A stretch of DNA of 64,000 nucleotides from PNNG01 sp964577055 (GTDB taxonomy: Bacteria; Bacteroidota; Bacteroidia; UBA7662). Shown here one piece after another: positions 40,603 through 48,397 of the stretch. How positions within the stretch are numbered: position 1 is the stretch's first letter; every line of letters begins with the position of its first letter. The translations under genes and the position numbers were made by a program. The stretch is taken from assembly GCA_964577055.1 (NCBI GenBank), contig CAZNWC010000001.1:271070-335069 (forward strand). The letters are read 5' to 3'. The notes beneath the pieces were generated by a model. It saw nothing but the letters and a program-made list of their open reading frames with translations, made no database searches and was not told the DNA's origin.

Positions 40603-41880
40603 TCACAACCAAAAACGGCGGTAGCTGCCATTGGCATCGTACTGCTCGGCTTGTTTTTGGGGATTAAACACCCGGTTTTCGCGGGGATCATTGCCCACCC
40701 CTGCCAGGTAATTCCAATTGCCGTAATTGCTGCAGGGATCGTAATCGAGCAAACAGTGCTCAAACCAGGCTGCACCAGCCCGCCAATCGCTTTTGAGGTG
40801 ATGCACCAGGTAGCTGGCCACATTTTGCCTCCCGCGGTTACTCATGAAGCCAGTGGCCGCCAGTTCGCGCATATTGGCATCAATGAAGGGCTGTCCGGTT
40901 TTTCCCTCACGCCACAATTGCAAGGCCTTTGGTTTGTGGGCGTGACCCTCGGTGTATTGCCGAATGCCACCCTTCAGGAAGATCCTATTGCCATGCTTAA
41001 AAGCAACAAAGCGGAAATAATCGCGCCAGAGCAACTCAAAAATCAGCCAATATGTGCTGTCGTTGGCTATGCGTTGTTTTTCATAGCGCTTTACTTCTTC
41101 GTATATGAAGCGGGGCGACAAACAGCCAAGCGCCAACCATGGCGAAAACTTGCTGCTGTAATTGGCCCCTAACAAACCATTTCGGGTTTCTTTGTAGTGC
41201 TGGAGGTGGTCGCCTTCCCAAAAATAGGACCGCAAACGCGCCAAACCGGCCGCTTCGCCACCTTGGAAGGGATGTACCGCCCGTTCATCGGCAGTATCAT
41301 TGGGCATCTCAGGCCATACATCAGCAGGCAAATCGGCCCAGCCTTTCATATCGCGTGGAATGGCCCTGCTTTCGCGCACTTGGCTTTCACGCTCTGTTTT
41401 TTTGCGGAATTCGGTAAAGACCTCGGGCAGTCGGCTGATGGGAAATGGTAGGTCGTCGGGATGAAAAAGCGTACTGCCCCAAAAGCTGTGACATTCGAGT
41501 CCCAACAGAATGAGCGCTGCTTCAACAGCTTGTTCATCGACTAATTCTTCTGTGGCCGCCTCGCGGTGGTAGTAGAGCCACTTGGCACCCGTTTGTTGGG
41601 CAAGGGTAGCAAGCTGCTCTTCGGGTTTGCCCACACAGACGTGCATTTGAACCCCCTTTTCAGCAAAGCTTTTTTGCAGTTGCTGCACCGATTCAATGAG
41701 AAAACGCAAGCGTAAAGCGCCACATCGTTTGAAACCGTAGGGCGTGTCTTTAAATAAACGTTCATCGAAACAATAAACGGGTACAACCCGGGAAGCACGC
41801 CGCACCGCTTGGTGCAAGGCTTCGTGATCGTGCAGGCGCAAATCGTTGCGCAACCATAGCAAGGCTACTGACATATGCAT
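40603..41880 (-). CDS. DASH-type cryptochrome
   Basis: A 425-residue cryptochrome/photolyase protein. The N-terminal photolyase Rossmann domain starts with VALLWLRNDLRLHDHEALH. The FAD domain has YSSKFSPWLALGCLSPR, WLIFELLWRDYFRF, FIDANMRELAATGFMSNRGRQN and YDPCSNYGNWNYLAGVGNDPRE, all typical of cry-DASH. Such proteins bind FAD and MTHF and repair cyclobutane dimers in single-stranded DNA using blue light. The start may be ATG 41880 or ATG 41874. It forms a light-related set with the retinal fusion gene, though 7 kb apart. Confidence 0.93.
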   Translation of the reverse strand: MHMSVALLWLRNDLRLHDHEALHQAVRRASRVVPVYCFDERLFKDTPYGFKRCGALRLRFLIESVQQLQKSFAEKGVQMHVCVGKPEEQLATLAQQTGAKWLYYHREAATEELVDEQAVEAALILLGLECHSFWGSTLFHPDDLPFPISRLPEVFTEFRKKTERESQVRESRAIPRDMKGWADLPADVWPEMPNDTADERAVHPFQGGEAAGLARLRSYFWEGDHLQHYKETRNGLLGANYSSKFSPWLALGCLSPRFIYEEVKRYEKQRIANDSTYWLIFELLWRDYFRFVAFKHGNRIFLKGGIRQYTEGHAHKPKALQLWREGKTGQPFIDANMRELAATGFMSNRGRQNVASYLVHHLKSDWRAGAAWFEHCLLDYDPCSNYGNWNYLAGVGNDPRENRVFNPQKQAEQYDANGSYRRFWL

Positions 41881-41915
41881 TTAACTACACGAAACGAAGC
41901 TGGTTTGCCAAAAAC

Positions 41916-41946
41916 AAAAAAAGTCCGGCCAATGGCCAGACTTTTC
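41916..41946 (-). terminator. terminator after the YceI gene
   Basis: The stem AAAAGTC.GGCC / GGCC.GACTTTT around an AAT loop, with one mismatch, lies 18 bases beyond the YceI stop on the minus strand and has a T-run on that strand. Confidence 0.7.
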
Positions 41947-41963
41947 TCGACTGTGCGTCAATC

Positions 41964-42500
41964 TTATTCTGCAATCGACAACTGGAAGTCGCCTTCGATG
42001 CGGATATCGTCGCTCACCAGCAAATTGCCAGCTTCGTTCAAAACGTGGAAATTCAAACCAAACTCTTTGCGGTTGATTTTGGTGCGGAAACTTACACCTG
42101 CCTTGGTATTGCCCCATGGATCTTTTACGATACCATTCACGTCAACATCCAAATCAACTGGCAAGGTGACATTGCGGATGGTGAGATCACCATGCAAGAT
42201 GAATGATTTGTCGTTTTTACGCGTAGCATCTGTGCTCTTGAAGCTCAAGGTTGGATAGGTTTCGGCATTAAAAAAGTCGTCTGACTTCAAGTGGCCATCA
42301 CGCTGTTCGTTACCTGTATTTACAGAAGCCACTTCGGCGCTGAATTGGATTTGGGCAGATGAAAAATCATTGCCGTTGGTTTCAATTTGGGCATCGTAAC
42401 TACCGAAAGTACCGGTTACAGTTGTGATCATGAGGTGCTTGGCCTTGAAATTCAAGGTACTATGCGACTTGTCAATCGCCCATTTAGTGGTGTTGCTCAT
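41964..42500 (-). CDS. YceI family protein
   Basis: A 178-residue lipocalin-like YceI protein. Family motifs are WAIDKSHSTLNFKAKHLMI, QRDGHLKSDDFFNAETYPTL, LTIRNVTLPVDLDVDVNG and GVSFRTKINRKEFGLNF. YceI proteins bind isoprenoid quinones or other polyisoprenoids in a hydrophobic pocket. There is no signal peptide, so this copy is cytosolic, as in many Bacteroidota. It is divergent from murI and ends in its own terminator. Confidence 0.92.
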   Translation of the reverse strand: MSNTTKWAIDKSHSTLNFKAKHLMITTVTGTFGSYDAQIETNGNDFSSAQIQFSAEVASVNTGNEQRDGHLKSDDFFNAETYPTLSFKSTDATRKNDKSFILHGDLTIRNVTLPVDLDVDVNGIVKDPWGNTKAGVSFRTKINRKEFGLNFHVLNEAGNLLVSDDIRIEGDFQLSIAE

Positions 42501-42581
42501 TTGTCTATTATTAATGTTTAAACATCGTTATGAAAAGAGAACAACAAAACTGCGATAAAGTTTCCAATCACACACAAAGTT

Positions 42582-42615
42582 TTTGAACAAATCCACAAGT
42601 CCACATTTATCTTTG
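42582..42615 (+). promoter_or_regulatory. full -33/-7 promoter of murI-alkD
   Basis: TTTG (42582-42585) and TATCTTTG (42608-42615) are 22 bases apart, close to the Bacteroidota TTTG-N19-23-TANNTTTG rule. The ATG at 42620 lies only five bases after the -7 box, so the mRNA would be leaderless or nearly so. Confidence 0.6.
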
Positions 42616-42619
42616 GTTC

Positions 42620-43471
42620 ATGCAAACAGGTCCTATTGGTGTATTCGATTCGGGTTTTGGTGGCTTAACGGTCCTGAAAGCTCTTACATCATCCCTGCCA
42701 CAATACGATTATTTGTATTTGGGCGACAATGCCCGGGTGCCATACGGAACACGTTCATTCGAAACCGTGTACCAGTACACTTGGGAATGTGTACAAGCCT
42801 TGTTCAGCATGGGTTGTCCCTTGGTGATTTTGGCCTGCAATACCGCATCTGCCAAGGCACTGCGTAGCATTCAACAAGAAAAACTGCCTCATTTTGCTCC
42901 TAACCGACGTGTATTAGGGGTGATTCGGCCCACCACCGAAGCAATAGGCCAGTTGAGCAAAAGCAAACACGTGGGCATATTGGGCACCCCGGGTACCATC
43001 AGCTCCGATTCCTATCCCATCGAAATTGCAAAATTTTTTCCCGATTTAACGGTGAGCCAAGAGGCTTGTCCACTTTGGGTACCCTTGGTCGAAAACAACG
43101 AACACCTAAGCGAAGGTGCCATCTATTTTGTGAAGCAGCACCTCACAGCATTGCAGCAACGCGACCCGCACATCGACACGGTGGTCCTCGGCTGCACACA
43201 TTACCCACTGCTTTTGCCTCAATTGGAAAAACTGGCGCCTCCACATTGGCGCTTTTTGGCGCAGGGCGAATTGGTGGCCAGTAAATTAACTGATTATTTG
43301 AAGCGGCATCCCGCCATGGAAAGCCGCCTCAGCAAGCAAGGTCAACGCCATTTTTTAACCACCGACAATGCCGCCTCTTTCTCGGAAAAAGCCGCCTTGT
43401 TTTATGGTGAAGCCGTACAAGCCGAGAAAATCGACCTCGACCAATACCATTTTACCGCCGATGCTCACTGA
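42620..43471 (+). CDS. murI: glutamate racemase
   Basis: A 283-residue protein with the two-Cys MurI pattern. GVFDSGFGGLTVLKAL and LGDNARVPYG form the N-terminal part, the first catalytic Cys is about 73 in LACNTASA, and the second lies in LGCTHYPLL. It converts L-Glu to D-Glu for peptidoglycan in the cytosol. The length fits the family. A strong promoter lies just upstream, and the 3' end overlaps alkD by 11 bases. Confidence 0.96.
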   Translation: MQTGPIGVFDSGFGGLTVLKALTSSLPQYDYLYLGDNARVPYGTRSFETVYQYTWECVQALFSMGCPLVILACNTASAKALRSIQQEKLPHFAPNRRVLGVIRPTTEAIGQLSKSKHVGILGTPGTISSDSYPIEIAKFFPDLTVSQEACPLWVPLVENNEHLSEGAIYFVKQHLTALQQRDPHIDTVVLGCTHYPLLLPQLEKLAPPHWRFLAQGELVASKLTDYLKRHPAMESRLSKQGQRHFLTTDNAASFSEKAALFYGEAVQAEKIDLDQYHFTADAH

Positions 43472-44135
43472 AGCCCAAAGCAGCTTGCTTGACGCCATGG
43501 AAGAGGCTTTGGTGCGTGAATCTGATGCAGAAAAGGCAGCTGACATGAAGGCCTATATGAAAAGCCAGTTTGATTTTATGGGCATACAAAAGCCCACACG
43601 CACAGTCATACAAAAACAATTTTTTCCCCAATTGCGCAAAATGAATTTGTCGGGTGAAAGCATGCTGCACCACTGCTGGCTCAAAAACGAACGCGAATGG
43701 CAATACCTGGGGATGGATTATGCCTTGTCGCAGCCCAAGCAGCTGCCGGAGAACATGGCCGATTGGGAATATTGGATCACGCACAAAAGTTGGTGGGACA
43801 CGGTTGACTTACTGGCAACGCGCGGCATCGGTTTGCGCTTGCAACTTGCTCTGGATTCGCGCCAAGAGGTCATTACCCAATGGCGCCACGCACCGAATAT
43901 GTGGCTCAACCGTACGTGCATCTTGTTCCAGCTGCACTATAAAAAACAGACGGATGTGGCGCTTCTTGCCGATTTATGTGTTCAATTTGCCGGAAGCAAA
44001 GAATTTTTCATCCAAAAAGCCATGGGTTGGGCGTTGCGGCATTACAGTCGCACCGATGCCAAATGGGTGACTGATTTTGTAGCACATCAACCTTTGCCTG
44101 CACTCAGCAAGCGTGAAGCATTGCGACTGCTTTGA
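43461..44135 (+). CDS. alkD: DNA alkylation repair glycosylase
   Basis: A 224-residue HEAT-like repeat protein of the AlkD family. The start ATG 43461 (MLTEAQSSLL) lies inside the end of murI; longer frames begin in murI and are not typical. Signature segments are FDFMGIQKPTRTVIQKQFF, WEYWITHKSWWDTVDLLA and KAMGWALRHYSRTDAKWV. AlkD removes N3- and N7-alkylated purines without flipping the base. It is translationally coupled to murI. Confidence 0.92.
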   Translation: MLTEAQSSLLDAMEEALVRESDAEKAADMKAYMKSQFDFMGIQKPTRTVIQKQFFPQLRKMNLSGESMLHHCWLKNEREWQYLGMDYALSQPKQLPENMADWEYWITHKSWWDTVDLLATRGIGLRLQLALDSRQEVITQWRHAPNMWLNRTCILFQLHYKKQTDVALLADLCVQFAGSKEFFIQKAMGWALRHYSRTDAKWVTDFVAHQPLPALSKREALRLL

Positions 44136-45350
44136 TCAAATGCCAAATTCCACTTGCAACATGGTTGCCCAATGGTTGCCGGGCTGACCCAATGCCATAT
44201 TCCCTTCTAACCAGCGATACCGCACCAGCACTTGGGTTTTAATGCGGTGACCATTCAGGTATTTGTTCCATCCCAACCACATTTCTTCGGTTTGCTTGCG
44301 AAAAGGTTGAACATCAGCATGCGGCAACATGCGGGTGTAGCGCAAGGCAAATTCATGACCACTTTTGAAACAATAGCTCAGTTGGGTGTTGTGCCCTGCT
44401 CCTTTGTACACCACCTGAAATGCCGATGAATCAACATTAAAAACCAAGGGATTTGTCACATTCCGTCGGATGTATTCCTGTGAAACAGCCCAACCACGAT
44501 ACTTCAAAATGGCATCGGCCATGGTGGTGTAAAAATCACGAGGCGCAAACAATTCTTGTCCCAACTGCCCTCCTACACGGCGGGCGCCTATGTTGTTACT
44601 GGCACCAATACCTACAGAAAGTTTGGGCCTTTCTTCCCGAACCAAATCACCCTCTGAGTAATCTCCACCTCCCCTGAAAACCCCAAATGGCAACCATTCC
44701 AATCGCCCCGTATAGGCCAATCCGTTGTTTCCCGGCAATCCTCCCCTTCCCTCACCGGTGGTGAAGGCGGCTTTAACGTTGAATTTGCTTCTGCCCACCA
44801 TCCAATTACCGTAACCAAAAAAACCAAAATCCCGGTCAATGGTGAGTTCATTGTTCAACAAAGAGCGATCGGCAAACTGCAAATTACCCGACGACACCAC
44901 CCGCTGTCGATTACCAGGCAATTTGGCTTGGCCCATGCCTACATAAAAGTGCTCGTTGAAGGTGTAATACAGCACCGCATCGCGCACGATTTGCGGCACG
45001 GCTGTTTGGTCTACATCCTGATCGGCCCGCGAAAACGACAATTGAATATAATATTGCAGCTTTTCGTCCATCACAAAACCGTCTAAGCGCAAACGCAAGC
45101 GACGTACCCGAGCATCTACCTGACTGATGCCGAAATCATCACCCGAAAGGCTTTGCAATCCAAATCGATTTTGCATGCGGAAACGGAGATTCAGCAAAAA
45201 CAGCGAATCCTGCGAAATGCTGATGCCATTACGCACATTGAGCAAGGCCTTTTCATCCGACTCCACCTGTGCAAAGCCCCCCTGCACCACTACCAGCTGC
45301 AGCAATGCGCATAACAACCCCAAAGTAGAAATGCCGCTGATTTTAAACAT
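44136..45350 (-). CDS. OprO/OprP-like porin
   Basis: A 404-residue outer-membrane barrel with a signal peptide. Residues about 60-120 (LRFRMQNRFGLQSL, VRRLRLRLDGFVMDEKLQYY) match the start of phosphate-selective porins, and the rest has alternating strand pairs ending in WATMLQVEFGI. It probably forms a diffusion channel for anions or small solutes. Phosphate specificity cannot be read from the sequence. Its stop abuts the alkD stop (convergent genes, no spacer). Confidence 0.82.
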   Translation of the reverse strand: MFKISGISTLGLLCALLQLVVVQGGFAQVESDEKALLNVRNGISISQDSLFLLNLRFRMQNRFGLQSLSGDDFGISQVDARVRRLRLRLDGFVMDEKLQYYIQLSFSRADQDVDQTAVPQIVRDAVLYYTFNEHFYVGMGQAKLPGNRQRVVSSGNLQFADRSLLNNELTIDRDFGFFGYGNWMVGRSKFNVKAAFTTGEGRGGLPGNNGLAYTGRLEWLPFGVFRGGGDYSEGDLVREERPKLSVGIGASNNIGARRVGGQLGQELFAPRDFYTTMADAILKYRGWAVSQEYIRRNVTNPLVFNVDSSAFQVVYKGAGHNTQLSYCFKSGHEFALRYTRMLPHADVQPFRKQTEEMWLGWNKYLNGHRIKTQVLVRYRWLEGNMALGQPGNHWATMLQVEFGI

Positions 45351-45500
45351 TTTGTGCAGAAAATCTTAAAAGCAAATTAAAATACCATTAAAGTCGATTC
45401 ATGCCACAGCCAAAATGCCGAATTAATCGTTAATTGGCTGACATGCTTGACAAAGCCGGCAGTAAAGAGGACCCAAATTCCTACACACTGTCGGTTTTTT

Positions 45501-46175
45501 TTATTCTTTCACCAAGCGCCACCAAGGTTTATCGGGGATCGGGCAACGCAACTGTATAGGTTCTTTGGTTACCGGATGTTCAAACGCCAACTTCCAACTG
45601 TGCAAAGCAATAGAATAATCTTCGTTGGGCGTTGGATAGCCATATTTTACATCTCCTACAATGGGATGTCCCATGTGTGACAATTGCACCCTGATTTGGT
45701 GAGGACGACCTGTTTTTGGCGATACCTCTAACAAAGAAGTTTTGCCCCCGTGCTTTTGTACCCGATAGCTCAATTCGGCCCGCTTGCTGTCGCGCACTTC
45801 TCGGTCGTGGGCATGCACCAAATTTTTGTCGGTGTTCTTCTTCAGGTAGTTCACCAAAGTGCCTTCTTCCATGATTACCTTTTCTTTTACGACGGCAAGG
45901 TATTTTTTCTGTACCTCGCGGTCGTGAAAAAGCTTGTTCATGCGCTCCAGAGCTTTGCTTGTTTTGGCAAACAGCACCAATCCCGAAACTGGCCGGTCGA
46001 TGCGATGAATGAGCCCCACGAAAGCAGCACCTGGTTTGTTGTATTTTTTCACCAAATAATCGTGTACAGCATCTACCAGCGAATAATCGCCGGTATCGTC
46101 ACCTTGGGTGAGCATACCCGCCGGCTTGTTAACAGCCAGCAGGTGGTTATCTTCGAATAATATTTGTACTTCCAC
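45501..46175 (-). CDS. RluA-family rRNA/tRNA pseudouridine synthase
   Basis: A 224-residue RluA-type enzyme. The catalytic Asp is in HRIDRPVSGLVLFA, with the flanking NKPAGMLTQG and GRPHQIRVQLSHMGHPIVGD motifs. It isomerises uridines in rRNA or tRNA in the cytosol. The specific target is not resolved: RluC and RluD are longer and have an S4 domain, which is absent here. It starts at GTG 46175, directly after the panB stop, so it is co-transcribed with panB. Confidence 0.9.
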   Translation of the reverse strand: MEVQILFEDNHLLAVNKPAGMLTQGDDTGDYSLVDAVHDYLVKKYNKPGAAFVGLIHRIDRPVSGLVLFAKTSKALERMNKLFHDREVQKKYLAVVKEKVIMEEGTLVNYLKKNTDKNLVHAHDREVRDSKRAELSYRVQKHGGKTSLLEVSPKTGRPHQIRVQLSHMGHPIVGDVKYGYPTPNEDYSIALHSWKLAFEHPVTKEPIQLRCPIPDKPWWRLVKE

Positions 46176-46991
46176 TTAGTATTGTTCTTTTTGATTGGGA
46201 AAATCCCTGCTTTTTACATCGGCAATGTAGTTACCCACAGCGCCCTTGATATCGTCGTAGAGGTTGAGATAACGACGCAAAAAGCGCGGACTAAAATCGT
46301 TGGTAATGCCCAGCATATCGTGCATCACCAGCACCTGTCCATCCACCCCTGCACCGGCACCAATGCCAATCACCGGAATGCTGAGCGATGCCGCCACTTC
46401 TGCCGCTAACTTAGAAGGTATTTTTTCAAGCACCAGCGCAAAGCAGCCCGCCTCTTCCAACAATTTGGCATCGTGTTTCAAGCGTTCGGCCTCTGCTTCT
46501 TCTTTGGCACGCACCGTATAAGTGCCAAATTTGTAGATCGATTGTGGTGTGAGCCCTAAATGTCCCATCACCGGTACGCCTGCCGTCAAAATGCGTTCGA
46601 TAGATTCGATGACTTCCGCCCCGCCTTCGAGTTTCACTGCATGCGCACCCGATTCTTTCATGATGCGAATGGTTGAAGCCAGGGCTTCTTTGCTATTGCC
46701 TTGGTACGAGCCGAAAGGCAAATCTACCGTAATGAGCGACCGCTTGACCGCCCGCACCACCGAAGCAGCATGGTAAATCATTTGGTCGAGGGTAATGGGC
46801 AAGGTGGTTTCATGACCAGCCATTACGTTTGAGGCAGAATCACCCACCAATAGCACATCTATGCCAGCATCGTCGAGGATGCGCGCCATTGAAAAATCAT
46901 AGGCAGTAAGCATGGCAATCTTCTCACCTCGCTCCTTCATTTCACGCAACGAATGCGTTGTAACCTTTTTGAGTTCCTTGTGTACCGACAT
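46176..46991 (-). CDS. panB: 3-methyl-2-oxobutanoate hydroxymethyltransferase
   Basis: A 271-residue TIM-barrel enzyme of pantothenate and CoA synthesis, adding a hydroxymethyl group to alpha-ketoisovalerate. The metal-binding motif is VLLVGDSASNVMAG, with GHLGLTPQSIYKFGTY, KLEGGAEV, and VIGIGAGAGVDGQVLVMHD. The fit to the family is full-length. The next gene downstream is the RluA-type gene. Confidence 0.96.
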   Translation of the reverse strand: MSVHKELKKVTTHSLREMKERGEKIAMLTAYDFSMARILDDAGIDVLLVGDSASNVMAGHETTLPITLDQMIYHAASVVRAVKRSLITVDLPFGSYQGNSKEALASTIRIMKESGAHAVKLEGGAEVIESIERILTAGVPVMGHLGLTPQSIYKFGTYTVRAKEEAEAERLKHDAKLLEEAGCFALVLEKIPSKLAAEVAASLSIPVIGIGAGAGVDGQVLVMHDMLGITNDFSPRFLRRYLNLYDDIKGAVGNYIADVKSRDFPNQKEQY

Positions 46992-47107
46992 GTTGTCAGG
47001 TTTGAAGTCACAAAGGTGACCAAAAAATGCCGAAATACCTGATTGTCATATTTACATCATTTCTGAATTCTTCAGTGGTGATGGGGTAAGGCACACATGA
47101 AAAAGCT

Positions 47108-47115
47108 TATATTTG
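47108..47115 (+). promoter_or_regulatory. -7 promoter element of the 47123 lipoprotein gene
   Basis: TATATTTG, an exact TANNTTTG match, ends seven bases before the ATG at 47123. Confidence 0.4.
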
Positions 47116-47122
47116 GCGGCTT

Positions 47123-48196
47123 ATGAGGAAGTATGTATTAGGCCTGCTGGCCATTTCTTTGTTTTTTACCGCCTGCGAAACCGATGTTGACATTAATGCC
47201 GATTGGAAAGACACCACCTTGGTGCTGGGCATTTTCACCACCACCGATAGTATCCATTACCTGCGCATTCACAAAGCGTATCTCGACCCAGAACGGAGTG
47301 CTTTCGAAGTAGCCAAAATCAAAGACTCACTGTATTACAACAGCCTCACCGTTACCATCGAACAAGTGCGCAACAACACGGTCATCAATACTTTTACGTG
47401 TGAGCGAATTGATACCAATATTCTCGAAAACGGCCTTTTTGCGAGCCCCGAAGCTGTTCTATACCGTTTTCGTAGCGGCAACATTCTCGATAGTTCAAGC
47501 ACTTACCGACTGAAAATCCTAACACCTTTCAATTCGGTGGCAAGCAGTTCCATGAATCCCATTGGCAATGCTACATCGCTGCCAACAGGTTTGCCACCCG
47601 GTGGACAAGTACCACCAAGCTTTGCGGGCATCAACTGGACCAACTCATCGCCACTGGTGAATTTTCGACAGCCGGCCAACGCCAAGATGTTTGAGCTTAC
47701 CGTGCGCGTGTTTTACGACGAGTGGAACCGATTCACGGTCACGCCCAGCGACACCCCAGGTTTACAGCTGAAATCGGTTGATTGGAAAGCCCAATCGAAC
47801 CAACTGGTTAAAACTGTAAACAACAACGAGTCAACCCAGATCCGCCTCAACGGCCGGAATATGTTTGCGTTCATGAACAGCGCGATTCCGGTAAATCCGG
47901 ATGTGAACCGTCGTTTGCGCGGCACCTTGTTCATTTTCGATTTTGCCGATGATAACCTCAACACTTTTTTGAGTGTGAATCGCCCAAGCCCAAGTGTTGT
48001 GGACGTTCGCCCTACCTTCTCCAATGTGGAAAATGGTTTGGGCATTTTCGCCTCACGCAGGTCGATTCCCAACCGCACCCAAACCGAAAATTTGGCAGGT
48101 TATCCATTTACAAGTCCCTTTTTCAGAGAGGCTTTGGGCGGAGTAGGCACCGACAGTCTGCGCTTGAAGTATCCGCAACTGAATTTTGTGCCATAA
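47123..48196 (+). CDS. DUF4249-like lipoprotein
   Basis: A 357-residue lipoprotein: the leader MRKYVLGLLAISLFFTAC carries the lipid-attached Cys 18. The next stretch (DVDINADWKDTTLVLGIFTT) and the later beta-rich body with SRSRIP-like segments (IFASRRSIPNRTQTENL) are like DUF4249-group Bacteroidota lipoproteins. This is a loose match and the function is unknown. It is probably on the outer membrane. A clear terminator follows. Confidence 0.55.
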   Translation: MRKYVLGLLAISLFFTACETDVDINADWKDTTLVLGIFTTTDSIHYLRIHKAYLDPERSAFEVAKIKDSLYYNSLTVTIEQVRNNTVINTFTCERIDTNILENGLFASPEAVLYRFRSGNILDSSSTYRLKILTPFNSVASSSMNPIGNATSLPTGLPPGGQVPPSFAGINWTNSSPLVNFRQPANAKMFELTVRVFYDEWNRFTVTPSDTPGLQLKSVDWKAQSNQLVKTVNNNESTQIRLNGRNMFAFMNSAIPVNPDVNRRLRGTLFIFDFADDNLNTFLSVNRPSPSVVDVRPTFSNVENGLGIFASRRSIPNRTQTENLAGYPFTSPFFREALGGVGTDSLRLKYPQLNFVP

Positions 48197-48222
48197 GCGG
48201 AGCAGCCCCTCACACATTACAC

Positions 48223-48250
48223 AGCCATCCACACCGGATGGCTTTTTTTT
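48223..48250 (+). terminator. rho-independent terminator
   Basis: The stem AGCCATCC / GGATGGCT with a five-base loop ACACC is followed by eight T residues, 26 bases after the lipoprotein stop. Confidence 0.85.
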
Positions 48251-48397
48251 GCTGCCAAAATGACACCGATATGGCAGTTGCGTCTCAAGAACTGTCAGCA
48301 ATGCGCCATTCTGGCCTGTCAAATGCGTTGATTTGAGCTGTGGCACCGTACTTGACGTGGAGCGAAAAAACAAAAACGCCAAAGGCAAACAAGCATT

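Noticed and set aside
43368..43460. Longer N-terminus for alkD
   Set aside because: The extra codons lie inside murI and do not resemble the AlkD start; ATG 43461 fits better.
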